64,000 bases of DNA from Domibacillus enclensis (GCF_900156125.1 NZ_FTLX01000010.1:1-64000); one strand, 5' to 3'. Shown: positions 14,879 to 24,605, counted from the first letter of the stretch. The notes: generated by a model from the letters alone, not told the origin. Made by a program: numbers and translations.

Positions 14879-15643
14879 ATGAAAAAGTACGATTCATCTA
14901 AATACCGGACTCCTGACGGTTACACAGCCGATATAGCTGTTTTCACGATTTTGTCCGAGAAAAAGGAAGAGAAGGCACCGCCGGACATGAAGCTGTGTAT
15001 GATGCTGATTGAGAGGGCGGCCAAGGACAGCGAGGGGAATCAGAATATTGAAGCAGAGAAATGGGCGATTCCGGGTGGCTTTATTCAGCCGGATGAAACA
15101 GGAATTGAAGCGGCTGCCCGGGAGCTGGCGGAAGAAACGGGTGTAAGCGGCCTGCACATTCGCCATTTTGGCACATACGATACACCGGGGCGCGACCCCC
15201 GCGGGTGGATTATTTCCAACGCGTTTTACGCCATCGTGCCGGAATCTGCTCTTGAAAAAAGAATGGCTTCGGATGATGCGGCCGACGTTCAGCTGTTTAC
15301 CGTTGCAGATGTACTGAATCTCGATCTCGCTTTTGATCACCGACAAATCATTAGAGATGCGCTGAACGTGATTCAATCGGAAATGCTGACGACCAAAATG
15401 GCCCAAAACTTTTTGCCGGACGAGTTTACGCTGTCTGAGCTTCAACGGGTGCTGCTCACGGTGACAGATGATGCGAAAATTGCATCGGACCCTGTTTTTT
15501 TTGCCAGAGCGCCGAAGCTTCCTTTTATTGAACTGGCAGTGGATGAAGCCGGAGTGCCGAAAAAAACAACACGGCATTCGTATCGTCCTTCCCGGCTGTA
15601 CCGATTTAATGAGATCGAAGTAATTGAATCTATTTACGGATAA
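14879..15643 (+). CDS. nrtR: NrtR-like regulator (NUDIX domain plus winged helix)
   Basis: A 254-aa protein with an N-terminal NUDIX domain (box GGFIQPDETGIEAAARELAE, close to G-x5-E-x7-R-E-x2-E-E) and a C-terminal helix-turn-helix region beginning FTLSELQRVLL, the arrangement of the NrtR family. NrtR proteins repress NAD genes and release DNA on binding ADP-ribose or related NAD breakdown products. The NUDIX box looks nearly complete, so hydrolase activity may be retained. It is first in an operon with nicotinamidase and nicotinate phosphoribosyltransferase, the expected targets, behind a palindromic operator. The alternative is a plain ADP-ribose hydrolase. Confidence 0.78.
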   Translation: MKKYDSSKYRTPDGYTADIAVFTILSEKKEEKAPPDMKLCMMLIERAAKDSEGNQNIEAEKWAIPGGFIQPDETGIEAAARELAEETGVSGLHIRHFGTYDTPGRDPRGWIISNAFYAIVPESALEKRMASDDAADVQLFTVADVLNLDLAFDHRQIIRDALNVIQSEMLTTKMAQNFLPDEFTLSELQRVLLTVTDDAKIASDPVFFARAPKLPFIELAVDEAGVPKKTTRHSYRPSRLYRFNEIEVIESIYG

Positions 15644-15659
15644 GAAAGGCGGATGTTCG

Positions 15660-16217
15660 ATGAAAGCATTGCTGAATATTGATTATACGTATGATTTTGT
15701 TGCAGATGATGGAAAGCTGACTTGCGGCAAGCCAGGACAGGCGCTTGAGGGTGAAATTGTCCGGCTGACAGAAGCGTTTATTCAAAACGGAGACTATGTT
15801 GTGTTTGCGATTGATGTGCACGATGAAAATGATCCGTACCATCCTGAGACAGAGCTGTTTCCGCCGCACAATATTCGCGGCACCAGCGGACGGGCATTGT
15901 ACGGCAGTCTTCAGAACGTGTATGAAAGCAGCCAAAGCCGGGACAATGTGTATTATATGGACAAAACGCGGTATTCAGCTTTTGCTGGGACGGACCTAGA
16001 CATGAGGCTGAGAGCAAGGGGAATTACGGACGTTCATTTAGTGGGCGTGTGCACGGATATTTGCATTTTGCACACCGCAGTAGATGCGTACAATAAAGGC
16101 TACAAGATCGTTGTGCATGAAAAAGCCGTTGCTTCCTTTAACCAGGCGGGACATGAATGGGCACTCGCACACTTCACAGGCACACTCGGTGCTAGAAAAG
16201 GAGAGGATCAGGAATGA
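15660..16217 (+). CDS. pncA: Nicotinamidase (isochorismatase-family hydrolase)
   Basis: A 185-aa cysteine hydrolase converting nicotinamide to nicotinic acid. The catalytic Asp lies in NIDYTYDF near the N-terminus, Lys in DKTRYSAF, and Cys in VGVCTDICILHTA. ATG 15660 follows AAAGGCGG at 8-nt spacing. The stop overlaps the start of pncB (ATGA). Its place between an NrtR-like regulator and pncB supports nicotinamidase over other isochorismatase-like activities. Confidence 0.88.
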   Translation: MKALLNIDYTYDFVADDGKLTCGKPGQALEGEIVRLTEAFIQNGDYVVFAIDVHDENDPYHPETELFPPHNIRGTSGRALYGSLQNVYESSQSRDNVYYMDKTRYSAFAGTDLDMRLRARGITDVHLVGVCTDICILHTAVDAYNKGYKIVVHEKAVASFNQAGHEWALAHFTGTLGARKGEDQE

Positions 16218-17662
16218 CGTATCAAGACGACGGCTTTATGCTGCACACAGACCTGTACCAAATTAATATGGCAGAAACATACTGGAGAGACGGAATTCAC
16301 AATCGAAATGCTGTGTTTGATCTTTACTTCAGACGCCTGCCGTTCGGGAATGGTTATGGTGTTTTTGCGGGACTTGAGCGGGTCATTTCGCTCGTAAACC
16401 AATTTGGCTTTACAGACAGCGACATTGATTATTTGCGCGAGCTTGGCTATGAGGAAGATTATTTAGCGTTTCTAAAGGAAATGACCTTTACCGGCACGAT
16501 TCGCTCGATGCAGGAGGGGGAGACGGTTTTCGGCAATGAGCCGATTATGCGTATCGAAGCGCCTCTTGCCCAGGCACAGCTGCTGGAAACGCTTCTGTTA
16601 AATGTGATCAACTACCAGACGCTGATCGCCACGAAGGCTTCACGTATGATGCAGGTCGTTGGCAGCGGGACGGCGCTGGAATTCGGTACAAGACGCGCAC
16701 ATGAAACGGAAGCCGCTATTTGGGGAGCGCGTGCCGCTTACTTAACAGGGTTCGCCGGCACAAGCAACGTACGCGCGGGTAAACTGTTTGGCATCCCGGT
16801 ATCCGGCACGCATGCTCATGCGATGGTGCAGGCCTATCAGGATGAATATGTAGCGTTTAAAAAATATGCCGAGACGCACAAGGATTGTGTATTTCTTGTG
16901 GATACATACGATACCCTTCGCTCCGGTGTACCAAACGCCATTCGTGTAGCAAAGGAGTTTGGGGATAAAATCAATTTTATCGGCATCCGTCTTGACAGCG
17001 GCGATTTGGCGTATTTATCGAAAAAAGCACGCGTGATGCTGGATGAAGCTGGATTTCCTGATGCGCAGATCATTGCATCCAATGATCTTGATGAAGAAAC
17101 AATTATGAGCTTAAATGCGCAGGGAGCCAAAATTACCGTGTGGGGAATTGGAACAAAGCTGATTACTGCTTTTGACCAGCCGGCCCTTGGCGCTGTGTTT
17201 AAGCTTGTTGCGATTGAAAATGAACAGGGGGAAATGGTCGATACGATCAAAATTTCCGGCAATCCGGAAAAGGTAACGACACCTGGGAAAAAGAAAGTAT
17301 ACCGCATCATCAACAATGCAAACGGAAAAGCGGAGGGCGACTATATTGCGCTTGAGGAAGAAAATCCGCAAGCCGAGGAAAAGCTGAAAATGTTCCATCC
17401 GGTTCATACGTATATCAGCAAGTTTGTCACTGATTTTACCGCAGTTGACTTGCACGAGGATATTTATGTAAAGGGAAAAATGGTGTACAGCAAGCCATCT
17501 CTTGCGGATATTCGAAAGCGCGTGGAAGCGGGCCTGACCGTGTTGTGGGATGAATACAAGCGACCGATTAATCCGGAGCAATATCCGGTTGATTTAAGCC
17601 CGGCCTGCTGGGACCATAAAATGAAGAAAATCGAAGAAATGAAGCCGCCAGCGGAGCGTTAA
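16214..17662 (+). CDS. pncB: Nicotinate phosphoribosyltransferase
   Basis: A 482-aa enzyme making nicotinate mononucleotide from nicotinate and PRPP, the committed step of the Preiss-Handler salvage route. Family motifs include the N-terminal LHTDLYQINMAETYW, the conserved GTRRAHETEA segment (His for autophosphorylation), SGTHAHAMVQAY and RLDSGDLAYLSKK. Full length. Translationally coupled to pncA and followed by a strong terminator, closing the three-gene unit. Confidence 0.95.
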   Translation: MTYQDDGFMLHTDLYQINMAETYWRDGIHNRNAVFDLYFRRLPFGNGYGVFAGLERVISLVNQFGFTDSDIDYLRELGYEEDYLAFLKEMTFTGTIRSMQEGETVFGNEPIMRIEAPLAQAQLLETLLLNVINYQTLIATKASRMMQVVGSGTALEFGTRRAHETEAAIWGARAAYLTGFAGTSNVRAGKLFGIPVSGTHAHAMVQAYQDEYVAFKKYAETHKDCVFLVDTYDTLRSGVPNAIRVAKEFGDKINFIGIRLDSGDLAYLSKKARVMLDEAGFPDAQIIASNDLDEETIMSLNAQGAKITVWGIGTKLITAFDQPALGAVFKLVAIENEQGEMVDTIKISGNPEKVTTPGKKKVYRIINNANGKAEGDYIALEEENPQAEEKLKMFHPVHTYISKFVTDFTAVDLHEDIYVKGKMVYSKPSLADIRKRVEAGLTVLWDEYKRPINPEQYPVDLSPACWDHKMKKIEEMKPPAER

Positions 17663-17667
17663 ACAAA

Positions 17668-17712
17668 GCCGGGCGCAAAAGCGGAAGACCGCTTTTGCGC
17701 CCGGCCCTTTTT
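17668..17712. terminator. Bidirectional terminator between pncB and the histidine kinase
   Basis: A perfect 17-bp stem (17668-17684 with 17689-17705) and a 4-nt loop lie between two convergent genes. A T-run follows on the plus strand, partly inside the kinase stop region. Confidence 0.9.
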
Positions 17713-19303
17713 ATTCAGATAAAGGAAGGAGGACGGTGATGGTTGAGCCTTCTCCTTTTTTGCTTTTCACCTCAATCTTGCCGTTGTGCTGATTAACAAT
17801 TCGTTTAATAATCATAAAGCCAAGTCCAGTGCCCTCTTTTTTCGTCGTGAAAAAAGGTGTACCGAGCTTTTGAATTTGTGTTTCGGTCATGCCGATTCCC
17901 GTATCTGTTATTTTAACCGCAGCTTCTCCCTGCTCATTCGCTTTTAAATGAATCGAAAGGACGCCGTGGCTTTCTATTGCATCCATTCCATTTTTAATCA
18001 AGTTGATGAATACTTGCTTTAATTGGTTTCCATCGCCGCGAATAAAAATAGGGTCAGCAAAGAAATGAACCTGAATTTGAACATTGTGCATGCTTGCCTG
18101 CGGCTGTGAAAGAGCGACCGTATCTTTTAAAATTTGGACGAGATTCTGCTGCTCAAAACAAGTGGCCTGTGGCTTGGATAAGATCAAGAATTCGCTAATA
18201 ATTAAATTAATCCGGTCAATTTCTTCCAGTACAAGGTCATAATGCTCCTGCTGGTGAAAGGACGGCTCAAGCAGCTGAATAAAACCGCGAATGGTAGTGA
18301 GCGGGTTTCGGATTTCATGTGCGGCACTTGCCGCCATCTGGCCGACAGCTGCTAATTTTTCCGTATTTAACAGCATCTGCTCGGTTTGCTTACGGCTCGT
18401 AATGTTCCGGAGCTGAGCAAACGAGCCGACCAGTGTATGAGTATCATCAAAAATGGGCAGCGCATCAAGTAAATAAAACGATTGCTGGCCTTTTTCATTT
18501 GTAAAAGCAGCTTCAATGTCTAAATGGGGCACACCACTTTTAAGCGCATGATCCATATATGGACCGACGCATGCAAAGTCTCTGATGTTTTTTCCGAGCA
18601 GCTCCGGCTTGCTTTTATTAAATAGTTGCTCCAGTGCTTTGTTTGCATTCAGAATATTGCCGTCTTTATCTGAAATCATCATCCCGCTTGTGGTCGTATC
18701 CATAATCAGCTCATTCAGCAGTCGCAGCCGTTCGTTTTGCTTGAGCAGCTTCAGCTCTCGCTCAATGGATTCCTTCATTGTCATGAGCAGTGTCTCAAGC
18801 AGCGGATGGGCAAAGTCAGCAGCGGTCATAAAAGAAAGAGTGCCGAGGACCTCGCTCTCATGCGGATCGGAAATCGGGATGCTGTAGCAGGCAGCATCGT
18901 GCAGATATTCATGGAAATGCTGCGATCCAATCACACTTACCGGTTCGCCGTATTCCAGGGCTAGGCAGGCAGAATTGATACCGTTGTATTCTGCCGTCAT
19001 TTGTACACCATTTCGAATGCCCATTTTCGTAATCGTTTCCTTAATGGCGCTGTCCCCAATCATATGAAGTACGTAGCCATCCCTGTCATTTGCAGCGGCC
19101 AGAATAGGAATTCCGGAAAGGGAGGAAATGAATTTATTGAAAAAGTGTGTAATCGCTTGAATAAACGATACGTGCTGCGCTTGTTTATGTGCGAGTGCTT
19201 TGTCCGTTAACGTATGCTTGAAGGCAGGGATGCTTGCGGGATCAAGGCCTCTTTCCGCGCATTCTTTTTTTAATGTTGTAAAGCATATGTTTTGTTTGTT
19301 CAT
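17711..19303 (-). CDS. PAS-domain sensor histidine kinase with AcoR-type GAF domain
   Basis: A soluble kinase of about 530 aa. The N-terminal part (to residue 180) resembles the GAF sensor of AcoR/DhaR-type activators (YVLHMIGD). A PAS domain follows (TTTSGMMISDKDGNILNANKAL), then HisKA with the phospho-acceptor in AASAAHEIRNPLTTIRG, and a HATPase with INLIKNGMDA, TDTGIGM and GTGLGFMI. There are no membrane segments, so it reads a cytoplasmic signal. I chose ATG 19303, which follows GGAGCGAGGG. No response regulator is adjacent; phosphorelay kinases of bacilli are also orphans, but the link is speculative. Confidence 0.88.
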   Translation of the reverse strand: MNKQNICFTTLKKECAERGLDPASIPAFKHTLTDKALAHKQAQHVSFIQAITHFFNKFISSLSGIPILAAANDRDGYVLHMIGDSAIKETITKMGIRNGVQMTAEYNGINSACLALEYGEPVSVIGSQHFHEYLHDAACYSIPISDPHESEVLGTLSFMTAADFAHPLLETLLMTMKESIERELKLLKQNERLRLLNELIMDTTTSGMMISDKDGNILNANKALEQLFNKSKPELLGKNIRDFACVGPYMDHALKSGVPHLDIEAAFTNEKGQQSFYLLDALPIFDDTHTLVGSFAQLRNITSRKQTEQMLLNTEKLAAVGQMAASAAHEIRNPLTTIRGFIQLLEPSFHQQEHYDLVLEEIDRINLIISEFLILSKPQATCFEQQNLVQILKDTVALSQPQASMHNVQIQVHFFADPIFIRGDGNQLKQVFINLIKNGMDAIESHGVLSIHLKANEQGEAAVKITDTGIGMTETQIQKLGTPFFTTKKEGTGLGFMIIKRIVNQHNGKIEVKSKKGEGSTITVLLPLSE

Positions 19304-19429
19304 TGATGCCCTCGCTCCTGTTTGATAGTCCATCCATCTCGACTTCCATTATAACTGAAATGAATGAACAAGGGTTTCGATTGATTTTGTCGAATGATAG
19401 TAATAGGAGAAAAGAACGGGGGGACTTGC

Positions 19430-20320
19430 ATGGCGATGATTGAGCTGGATCGGCTGACGAAGTTTTATGGGAAAAACCGCGGCATCGAAAATATTTCATT
19501 TTCAGTGGAAGAGGGAGAAATCTTCGGCTTTATCGGGCCGAATGGAGCAGGAAAAAGCACCGCTATCCGCACACTGCTGAACTTTATTTATCCAACCTCT
19601 GGCACGGCCAGAATCATGGGGATGGATGCCGTTAAAGAATCGACTCGAATCCGCAAAATGACCGGCTATCTTCCATCTGAAGTTCATTATTATGATGAAA
19701 TGAAGGTGAAGGACCTGCTCAGCTATTCTGCGGGCTTTTACCGAAAAGACTGCAAGCGGCGTGCCTCGTATTTAGCGGAGCGGCTGGAGCTGGATATCAC
19801 CCGCAAAATTGAGGATTTGTCGTTTGGAAACCGGAAAAAGGTGGGGATTGTGCAGGCGCTGCTTCATGATCCTCGTATATTAATTTTAGATGAACCGACA
19901 TCGGGGCTAGACCCGCTGATGCAACATGTGTTTTTTGAGCTTCTCCGTGAAGCGCGCGAAAAAGGAGCGACGATTTTTTTCTCGTCCCATTATTTAAGTG
20001 AAGTGCAAAAGCTTTGCGACCGGGTGGCCATTATTAAAGAAGGAAAGCTGATCAAGGTCGAAAATATGGAAGAGGTCCGTCGAAACCAATTTAAAAATGT
20101 GTCGCTCTTTTTTCACGAAACGCAGCCAAACGCGATTCACATTGAAGGTATGCTCCAGGACGAAAAGATTCCGCACGGTGTCCGGTTTCTTTATAATGGC
20201 TCAAGCAAGCAGCTGCTTGAACAGCTGAAAAATGTCCCGTTTGATGATGTATTAATTGAGGAGCCGACACTTGAGGAAGTGTTTATTCATTATTATGAGA
20301 AAGGCGGCGACGAAGCGTGA
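19430..20320 (+). CDS. ABC-2 transporter ATP-binding protein
   Basis: A nucleotide-binding subunit of about 296 aa, similar to BcrA/YtrB-type exporters. Walker A is GPNGAGKST, the signature is LSFGNRKKVGIVQAL (S-F-G-N in place of S-G-G-Q, common in this group), Walker B is ILILDEPTSGLD and the switch His is in FFSSHYLSE. ATG 19430 lies 7 nt after GGGGGG. The stop overlaps the permease start. Substrate unknown: drug, peptide or lipid export are the usual roles. Confidence 0.9.
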   Translation: MAMIELDRLTKFYGKNRGIENISFSVEEGEIFGFIGPNGAGKSTAIRTLLNFIYPTSGTARIMGMDAVKESTRIRKMTGYLPSEVHYYDEMKVKDLLSYSAGFYRKDCKRRASYLAERLELDITRKIEDLSFGNRKKVGIVQALLHDPRILILDEPTSGLDPLMQHVFFELLREAREKGATIFFSSHYLSEVQKLCDRVAIIKEGKLIKVENMEEVRRNQFKNVSLFFHETQPNAIHIEGMLQDEKIPHGVRFLYNGSSKQLLEQLKNVPFDDVLIEEPTLEEVFIHYYEKGGDEA

Positions 20321-21114
20321 TATTAAAAAGAGAAGTGAGAAGAGCGCAAAAAGCCTTGTGGATCTGGGTCATCACTCTTGGTGGCATGTCGTTTTTGATC
20401 ATGAGTGTTTATCCGCAGTTTGCCGAAAACCAGGAACAGCTAAAAGATTTAATGGCATTGTATCCGGAAGCGATGCTGAAGGCGTTTAATATTGACGCGC
20501 TCGGTTTTGATACACCGCTTGGCTTTTACGCGATTGAAGGCTATTTGTTTGTGACACTGTTCGGGAGCATTTATGCGGCGATGATGGCAGGCGGCATCAT
20601 CGTAAAAGAAGAAAGTGAAAAAACCGTCGAGTTTCTGCTGGCAAAGCCTGTTTCAAGAGGACGTGTGATCGCGGAAAAAGCAGGGGCCGTTTTATTAAAT
20701 CTGCTCCTTTTTAATGGCGTATTAACGGCTGTAAACTATGCGGCATTCCGTTATGCAGGTGAAGACAGTCTTGATATGAGTGTGTTTGCGATGATTTCCC
20801 TGGCTCCTTTTTTGCTTCATCTCACCTTTGGCGCCATCGCCTTTATGATATCATCGGTCGTGCGAAAAAGCCGGACAGCAACGTCTTTGTCGCTCGCTGT
20901 CGTGCTGCTTGCTTATTTTTTGAATATTGTCCAGAGCATTGCTGAGAGGTTTAGCGGGCTGAAATACGCGACACCCTTTCATTACGTTGATTCTGCTTAT
21001 ATCATTGAACATGCCGCCATCCGTCCGTTATACGGAAGCTTGATGGCGGCTCTTATCATCAGTTGTACGCTGATCGCGTATATCGTCTATAAGCGCAAGG
21101 ATTTGGCGGCTTAA
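20317..21114 (+). CDS. ABC-2 transporter permease
   Basis: A 265-aa membrane subunit with six predicted helices, paired with the ATPase just upstream through a GTGA overlap (GTG start at 20317). The segment IIVKEESEKTVEFLLAKPVSRGRVIAEKAG is the characteristic cytoplasmic loop of ABC-2 permeases. Its stop codon overlaps the stop of the convergent channel gene, leaving no space for a separate terminator. Confidence 0.9.
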   Translation: MILKREVRRAQKALWIWVITLGGMSFLIMSVYPQFAENQEQLKDLMALYPEAMLKAFNIDALGFDTPLGFYAIEGYLFVTLFGSIYAAMMAGGIIVKEESEKTVEFLLAKPVSRGRVIAEKAGAVLLNLLLFNGVLTAVNYAAFRYAGEDSLDMSVFAMISLAPFLLHLTFGAIAFMISSVVRKSRTATSLSLAVVLLAYFLNIVQSIAERFSGLKYATPFHYVDSAYIIEHAAIRPLYGSLMAALIISCTLIAYIVYKRKDLAA

Positions 21115-22127
21115 AGCTTGCTGTAAGCTTCCTCATCGCAAATAATGAACAGCCGGGCATTTTTTGGAATCGGCTCATCAAGATTTTGGATAATCGAAAA
21201 ATCGTGATGATTGGCGACGAGAAGAATGCCTTTTTCATCGAGCATCCGCTTGGCGTCCCGGTATGTCTGCCAGCCCGATTTGTTTTCGATATGATAAAGG
21301 TCAAACCCTTCATGGCATGTAAGCTGCCGAATAATTTCGCTTGATCCGTTAAACAGGATGGAGCGGGCAGCCAGGTGAGCGGCGGTATCATTCGGTGTAA
21401 TGAATTCTTCTACATTCGCATGCGAAAAAGCGCTTAAATGATGGGAATCCGCTACTTCACAAATCGTGTATACGTTCACGCCGTATTTTTTGGCGGCAGC
21501 TTCAATACCGGAAGCGATTAACAGCGTCAAGCCATCAGCTGTAGATGCACTAATGGTGTGATCCGGCGAGAAAATCATGATCGATTTTGCTTGCAGGAAA
21601 TTCGCCTGCTTGAGTGTTTGTTCAGAAGCGGGCGCTCCTTTCACGAAATCGACTCGTTCATGCAGGAAGGGAATCTTATCTGCTGTCTCGTCGATAATCA
21701 CCGCATGGACGTCCGGAAATGTGTCCAGCAGTTCTGTCAGGGCAATACGCGCGCGGTTTGTCCAATTAATTAAGAGAATGTGCTGCTCGCGGGTAATCGT
21801 CAATCTGCCTTCCTCCTTCATTCGTTTTCGCACACTGAGCGTATCAATGATTTTTCCTATTAAAACGGTCATCAAGCCGATGCCGAAAATGTACAGAAGC
21901 ATCGCAAACACTTTTCCTCCGACGGTCGCAGGAGACACATCTCCGTAACCGACGGTGACAACCGTAGTCATTGTCCACCATAACCCTTCGAACGGTGTCA
22001 CAAACGTTTGAGGCTCGAGGTAATAAACGAAAAAGCTGCTGAACAGGATCAATGAAAACGTAGTGAAAAAAAGCGTCCAGTTGCTCATGTGTACTGCTTT
22101 AAAAAAAAGCTTTCGAAAAAAAATCAT
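21111..22127 (-). CDS. Potassium channel with RCK/TrkA-N domain
   Basis: A 338-aa channel subunit. Two membrane helices flank a pore loop with the selectivity filter TVGYGD near residue 60, followed by a cytoplasmic RCK-type domain (EQHILLINWTNRARIALTELL ... HAVIIDE ... VKGAPASEQTLKQA). The N of INWTNRA replaces the usual glycine-rich dinucleotide loop in part, so ligand binding may differ. Similar to YugO/MthK-type channels. GGAGGTG lies 7 nt before ATG 22127. Confidence 0.9.
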   Translation of the reverse strand: MIFFRKLFFKAVHMSNWTLFFTTFSLILFSSFFVYYLEPQTFVTPFEGLWWTMTTVVTVGYGDVSPATVGGKVFAMLLYIFGIGLMTVLIGKIIDTLSVRKRMKEEGRLTITREQHILLINWTNRARIALTELLDTFPDVHAVIIDETADKIPFLHERVDFVKGAPASEQTLKQANFLQAKSIMIFSPDHTISASTADGLTLLIASGIEAAAKKYGVNVYTICEVADSHHLSAFSHANVEEFITPNDTAAHLAARSILFNGSSEIIRQLTCHEGFDLYHIENKSGWQTYRDAKRMLDEKGILLVANHHDFSIIQNLDEPIPKNARLFIICDEEAYSKL

Positions 22128-22178
22128 CGTCAGGCACCTCCGTTGGAAAACCTATCCTGCTATTATACAGAAAGTATG

Positions 22179-23912
22179 TTAAAAAGACCCTTGTAAATCC
22201 TGCTTTTGGGCGAGTTCCCGGTAAACAGCATGCGATTGAAACAACTCAGTATGTGTTCCGATTCCAGTGATTTCACCTTGTTCAAGTACAACGATTTGAT
22301 CAGCGTGGACAACCGTTGACAGTCGATGGGCGATCACAAGCGTGGTCCGGTCCTCCATCAGCCCATTTAACGCTTCCTGAACAAGTGTTTCAGACGTGCT
22401 GTCCAGGCTCGATGTTGCTTCGTCCAGCAGCAAAATATCGGGATCGCGCAAAATGGCCCGGGCAATGGCGAGACGCTGCCGCTGACCACCGGAAAGCTTC
22501 ATTCCCCGTTCGCCGACCTTCGTCTCAAACTGATCCGGCAGCTTTTCAATGAAAGAAAAGGCATGCGCCTGGATAGCCGCCTGAATTAATTCATCGTCAC
22601 TTATTTCCCGGTTTGCTCCGTAGGCGAGGTTATCACGAATCGAGCCAGACATAATCGGGCTTTCCTGCGCCACATAGCCGAGACGCTGCCGCCATTCGTG
22701 CAAATGAAACGATGAAATGGAGTCATGTCCGATCCGGATTGTCCCGTCTGTGACCGGATAAAAACGTTCTAGCAGCGAGAAAATAGTTGTTTTGCCGCTG
22801 CCGCTCGGTCCGACAATCGCTGTTGTTGTGCCTTCAGGAACGAGAAACGAGATATTTTTCAATACCGGCTTGTTGGCTTCATATTGAAAGGAAACATCGT
22901 CAAAATGAAGTGAACGTCTGGCCGTTGAAAGAGATGATCCATCCGATTGCTCGGTGCCTGTTTGTAAAATTCCTTGAATTCGTTCCGTTGCGCCGGCCGC
23001 TTTTTGAAAGGCCGTGAAAAAAGACGCCATTTGGCTGAATGGGATCACAATTTGAAACATGTAAATAATGATAGAGGTAAGAGACCCTGCTGATAAATCG
23101 CCCGATGCGACCCGAACACCGCCGTAGCCGATCAGAACGACGAGCACGCTCATCATAATCAGGGACATAAAAGGAGAAATAACCGCTTGAACACGGGCTT
23201 CTTTTAACCCGAATGAAAACAATCGGCGGATGCCGGTGCGTCCATTTTCATACTCTGCTTCACCTGCTGTGTACGATTTAACGAGCCGTATATCAGTCAG
23301 GACACGGGTCAGGGTGCCGGTAAAGGCGGCCATTTCATTTTGTGTATCCTTCGAAATGCCGTACATTTTGCGTCCAAGCGGAATTAAAATGAGCATCGCG
23401 GTCGGAACAGACAAAAGCATGACAACGGTCATCCGCCAGTCAATGTACAGCAGAATGATAACAGAGCCGGTAATAGAGATAATGCCCGTCACAAAGGTAA
23501 TGAGATGGTCGGTAATGAGCATTTTTACCGTGTTTGTATCCTGGGTGACCCGGCTCATCGTGTCACCGGATTCCGTTTGATCATAATAAGAAACCGGCAG
23601 CTTCAATACATGCGCCCACAGCTTTTCTCTTAAGGAAGCGGTCATTTGCTCACCGGCCGCTCTCATAAAATAAAAGGAAAAACCGCCAGCGACAACTTGA
23701 ATGATGAATACAACAGCGAGTAGCATAATCAGCGGCCGGCTGATTGCGTCTGCAGCAAGCTGATCCACAAGATTGCCGGTGAAAAGCGGAACAAAAAGGC
23801 TGGCGGCTGTTTCGAATAAACTAAGTGTCAGTGCCACAGCCAGCCACTTTTTTGGCGGGTGAAGCTCTTTTAATAAACGCAGCAAGTGCGATGGTTTAAT
23901 AGTTGATTCCAT
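22179..23912 (-). CDS. Multidrug ABC exporter, fused permease-ATPase (BmrA-like)
   Basis: A 577-aa half-transporter: six membrane helices in the first 310 residues, then a nucleotide-binding domain with Walker A GPSGSGKTT, signature LSGGQRQRLAIARA, Walker B ILLLDEATSSLD and switch IAHRLSTV. It should function as a homodimer exporting drugs or lipids, like BmrA (YvcC) of B. subtilis. It lies alone, 51 nt downstream of the K+ channel start region on the same strand. Confidence 0.92.
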   Translation of the reverse strand: MESTIKPSHLLRLLKELHPPKKWLAVALTLSLFETAASLFVPLFTGNLVDQLAADAISRPLIMLLAVVFIIQVVAGGFSFYFMRAAGEQMTASLREKLWAHVLKLPVSYYDQTESGDTMSRVTQDTNTVKMLITDHLITFVTGIISITGSVIILLYIDWRMTVVMLLSVPTAMLILIPLGRKMYGISKDTQNEMAAFTGTLTRVLTDIRLVKSYTAGEAEYENGRTGIRRLFSFGLKEARVQAVISPFMSLIMMSVLVVLIGYGGVRVASGDLSAGSLTSIIIYMFQIVIPFSQMASFFTAFQKAAGATERIQGILQTGTEQSDGSSLSTARRSLHFDDVSFQYEANKPVLKNISFLVPEGTTTAIVGPSGSGKTTIFSLLERFYPVTDGTIRIGHDSISSFHLHEWRQRLGYVAQESPIMSGSIRDNLAYGANREISDDELIQAAIQAHAFSFIEKLPDQFETKVGERGMKLSGGQRQRLAIARAILRDPDILLLDEATSSLDSTSETLVQEALNGLMEDRTTLVIAHRLSTVVHADQIVVLEQGEITGIGTHTELFQSHAVYRELAQKQDLQGSF

Positions 23913-24063
23913 GTGCAGCAGCCTCCAGTAAAATAGATCCTCCTAGACTTATTTCGCTATAATTCTTCTAATTTCCTTTAAATTCAGAGGAGACGCCGGT
24001 TTACTTTTGTCTGAATATTAGGTATTTTTAACATAAGAGAACCGGAACAGGAGGGCGATGGGT

Positions 24064-24597
24064 ATGCTGTTTCAAAAAGGAAAGCTAAAGGTGCGGCCGC
24101 TTGAGGAAAAAGATCAGGCACTGCTCGTCAAATGGCTGTCAGATCCTGTCGTATTGGAATTTTATGAAGGACGGGACAATGCGTTTGATCTCGATAAAGT
24201 GAAAAAAGAGTTTTACGAGGATGGTTCAGATGTCGAAAGAGGCATTATTGAATTTGAAGGAAATGAGATCGGTTACATCCAGTATTACCTGCTCGGCGAA
24301 AAAGAGCGGGACACATATGGCTACGGAGCGGATGATGTCATTTATGGAACCGACCAGCTAATCGGCGAAGTGGACTACTGGAATAAAGGCATCGGCAAAG
24401 TGCTTGTAAAAGCGGTGGTTGAACACCTGGTGAAAACAAAACAAGCGCAGAAGGTCGTCATGGACCCGCAGGAATGGAACGTACGGGCGATCCGCTGCTA
24501 CGAAAAATGCGGCTTCGAAAAGGTCAAGCTGCTGCCGGAGCACGAATGGCACGAAGGAAAGTACCACAACTGCTGGCTGGTAGAATATAAGCCGTAA
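24064..24597 (+). CDS. GNAT acetyltransferase, AAC(6')-like
   Basis: A GNAT acyltransferase of about 177 aa. The layout (VIYGTDQLIGEVDYWNKGIG, then MDPQEWNVRAIRCYEKCGF, then LPEHEWHEGKYHNC) is that of aminoglycoside 6'-N-acetyltransferases of the AAC(6')-Ie type. Sequence similarity does not show resistance activity, since many chromosomal members act on other amines. I chose ATG 24064, 9 nt after GGAGG; ATG 24058 is too close. Monocistronic, with a terminator directly after. Confidence 0.85.
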   Translation: MLFQKGKLKVRPLEEKDQALLVKWLSDPVVLEFYEGRDNAFDLDKVKKEFYEDGSDVERGIIEFEGNEIGYIQYYLLGEKERDTYGYGADDVIYGTDQLIGEVDYWNKGIGKVLVKAVVEHLVKTKQAQKVVMDPQEWNVRAIRCYEKCGFEKVKLLPEHEWHEGKYHNCWLVEYKP

Positions 24598-24605
24598 ACA
24601 TAAAA

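Noticed and set aside
14894-15577. Long antisense frame (227 codons) opposite nrtR
   Set aside because: It lies entirely opposite a gene with clear NUDIX motifs, is basic and His/Arg-rich as expected of a shadow frame, and has no start context.
16837-17581. Antisense frames of 156-159 codons opposite pncB
   Set aside because: They are complete shadows of a full-length, well-conserved enzyme gene.
24064-24597. Calling the GNAT gene an aminoglycoside resistance determinant
   Set aside because: The motif layout is AAC(6')-like, but chromosomal relatives often have other substrates and no mobile context is present.
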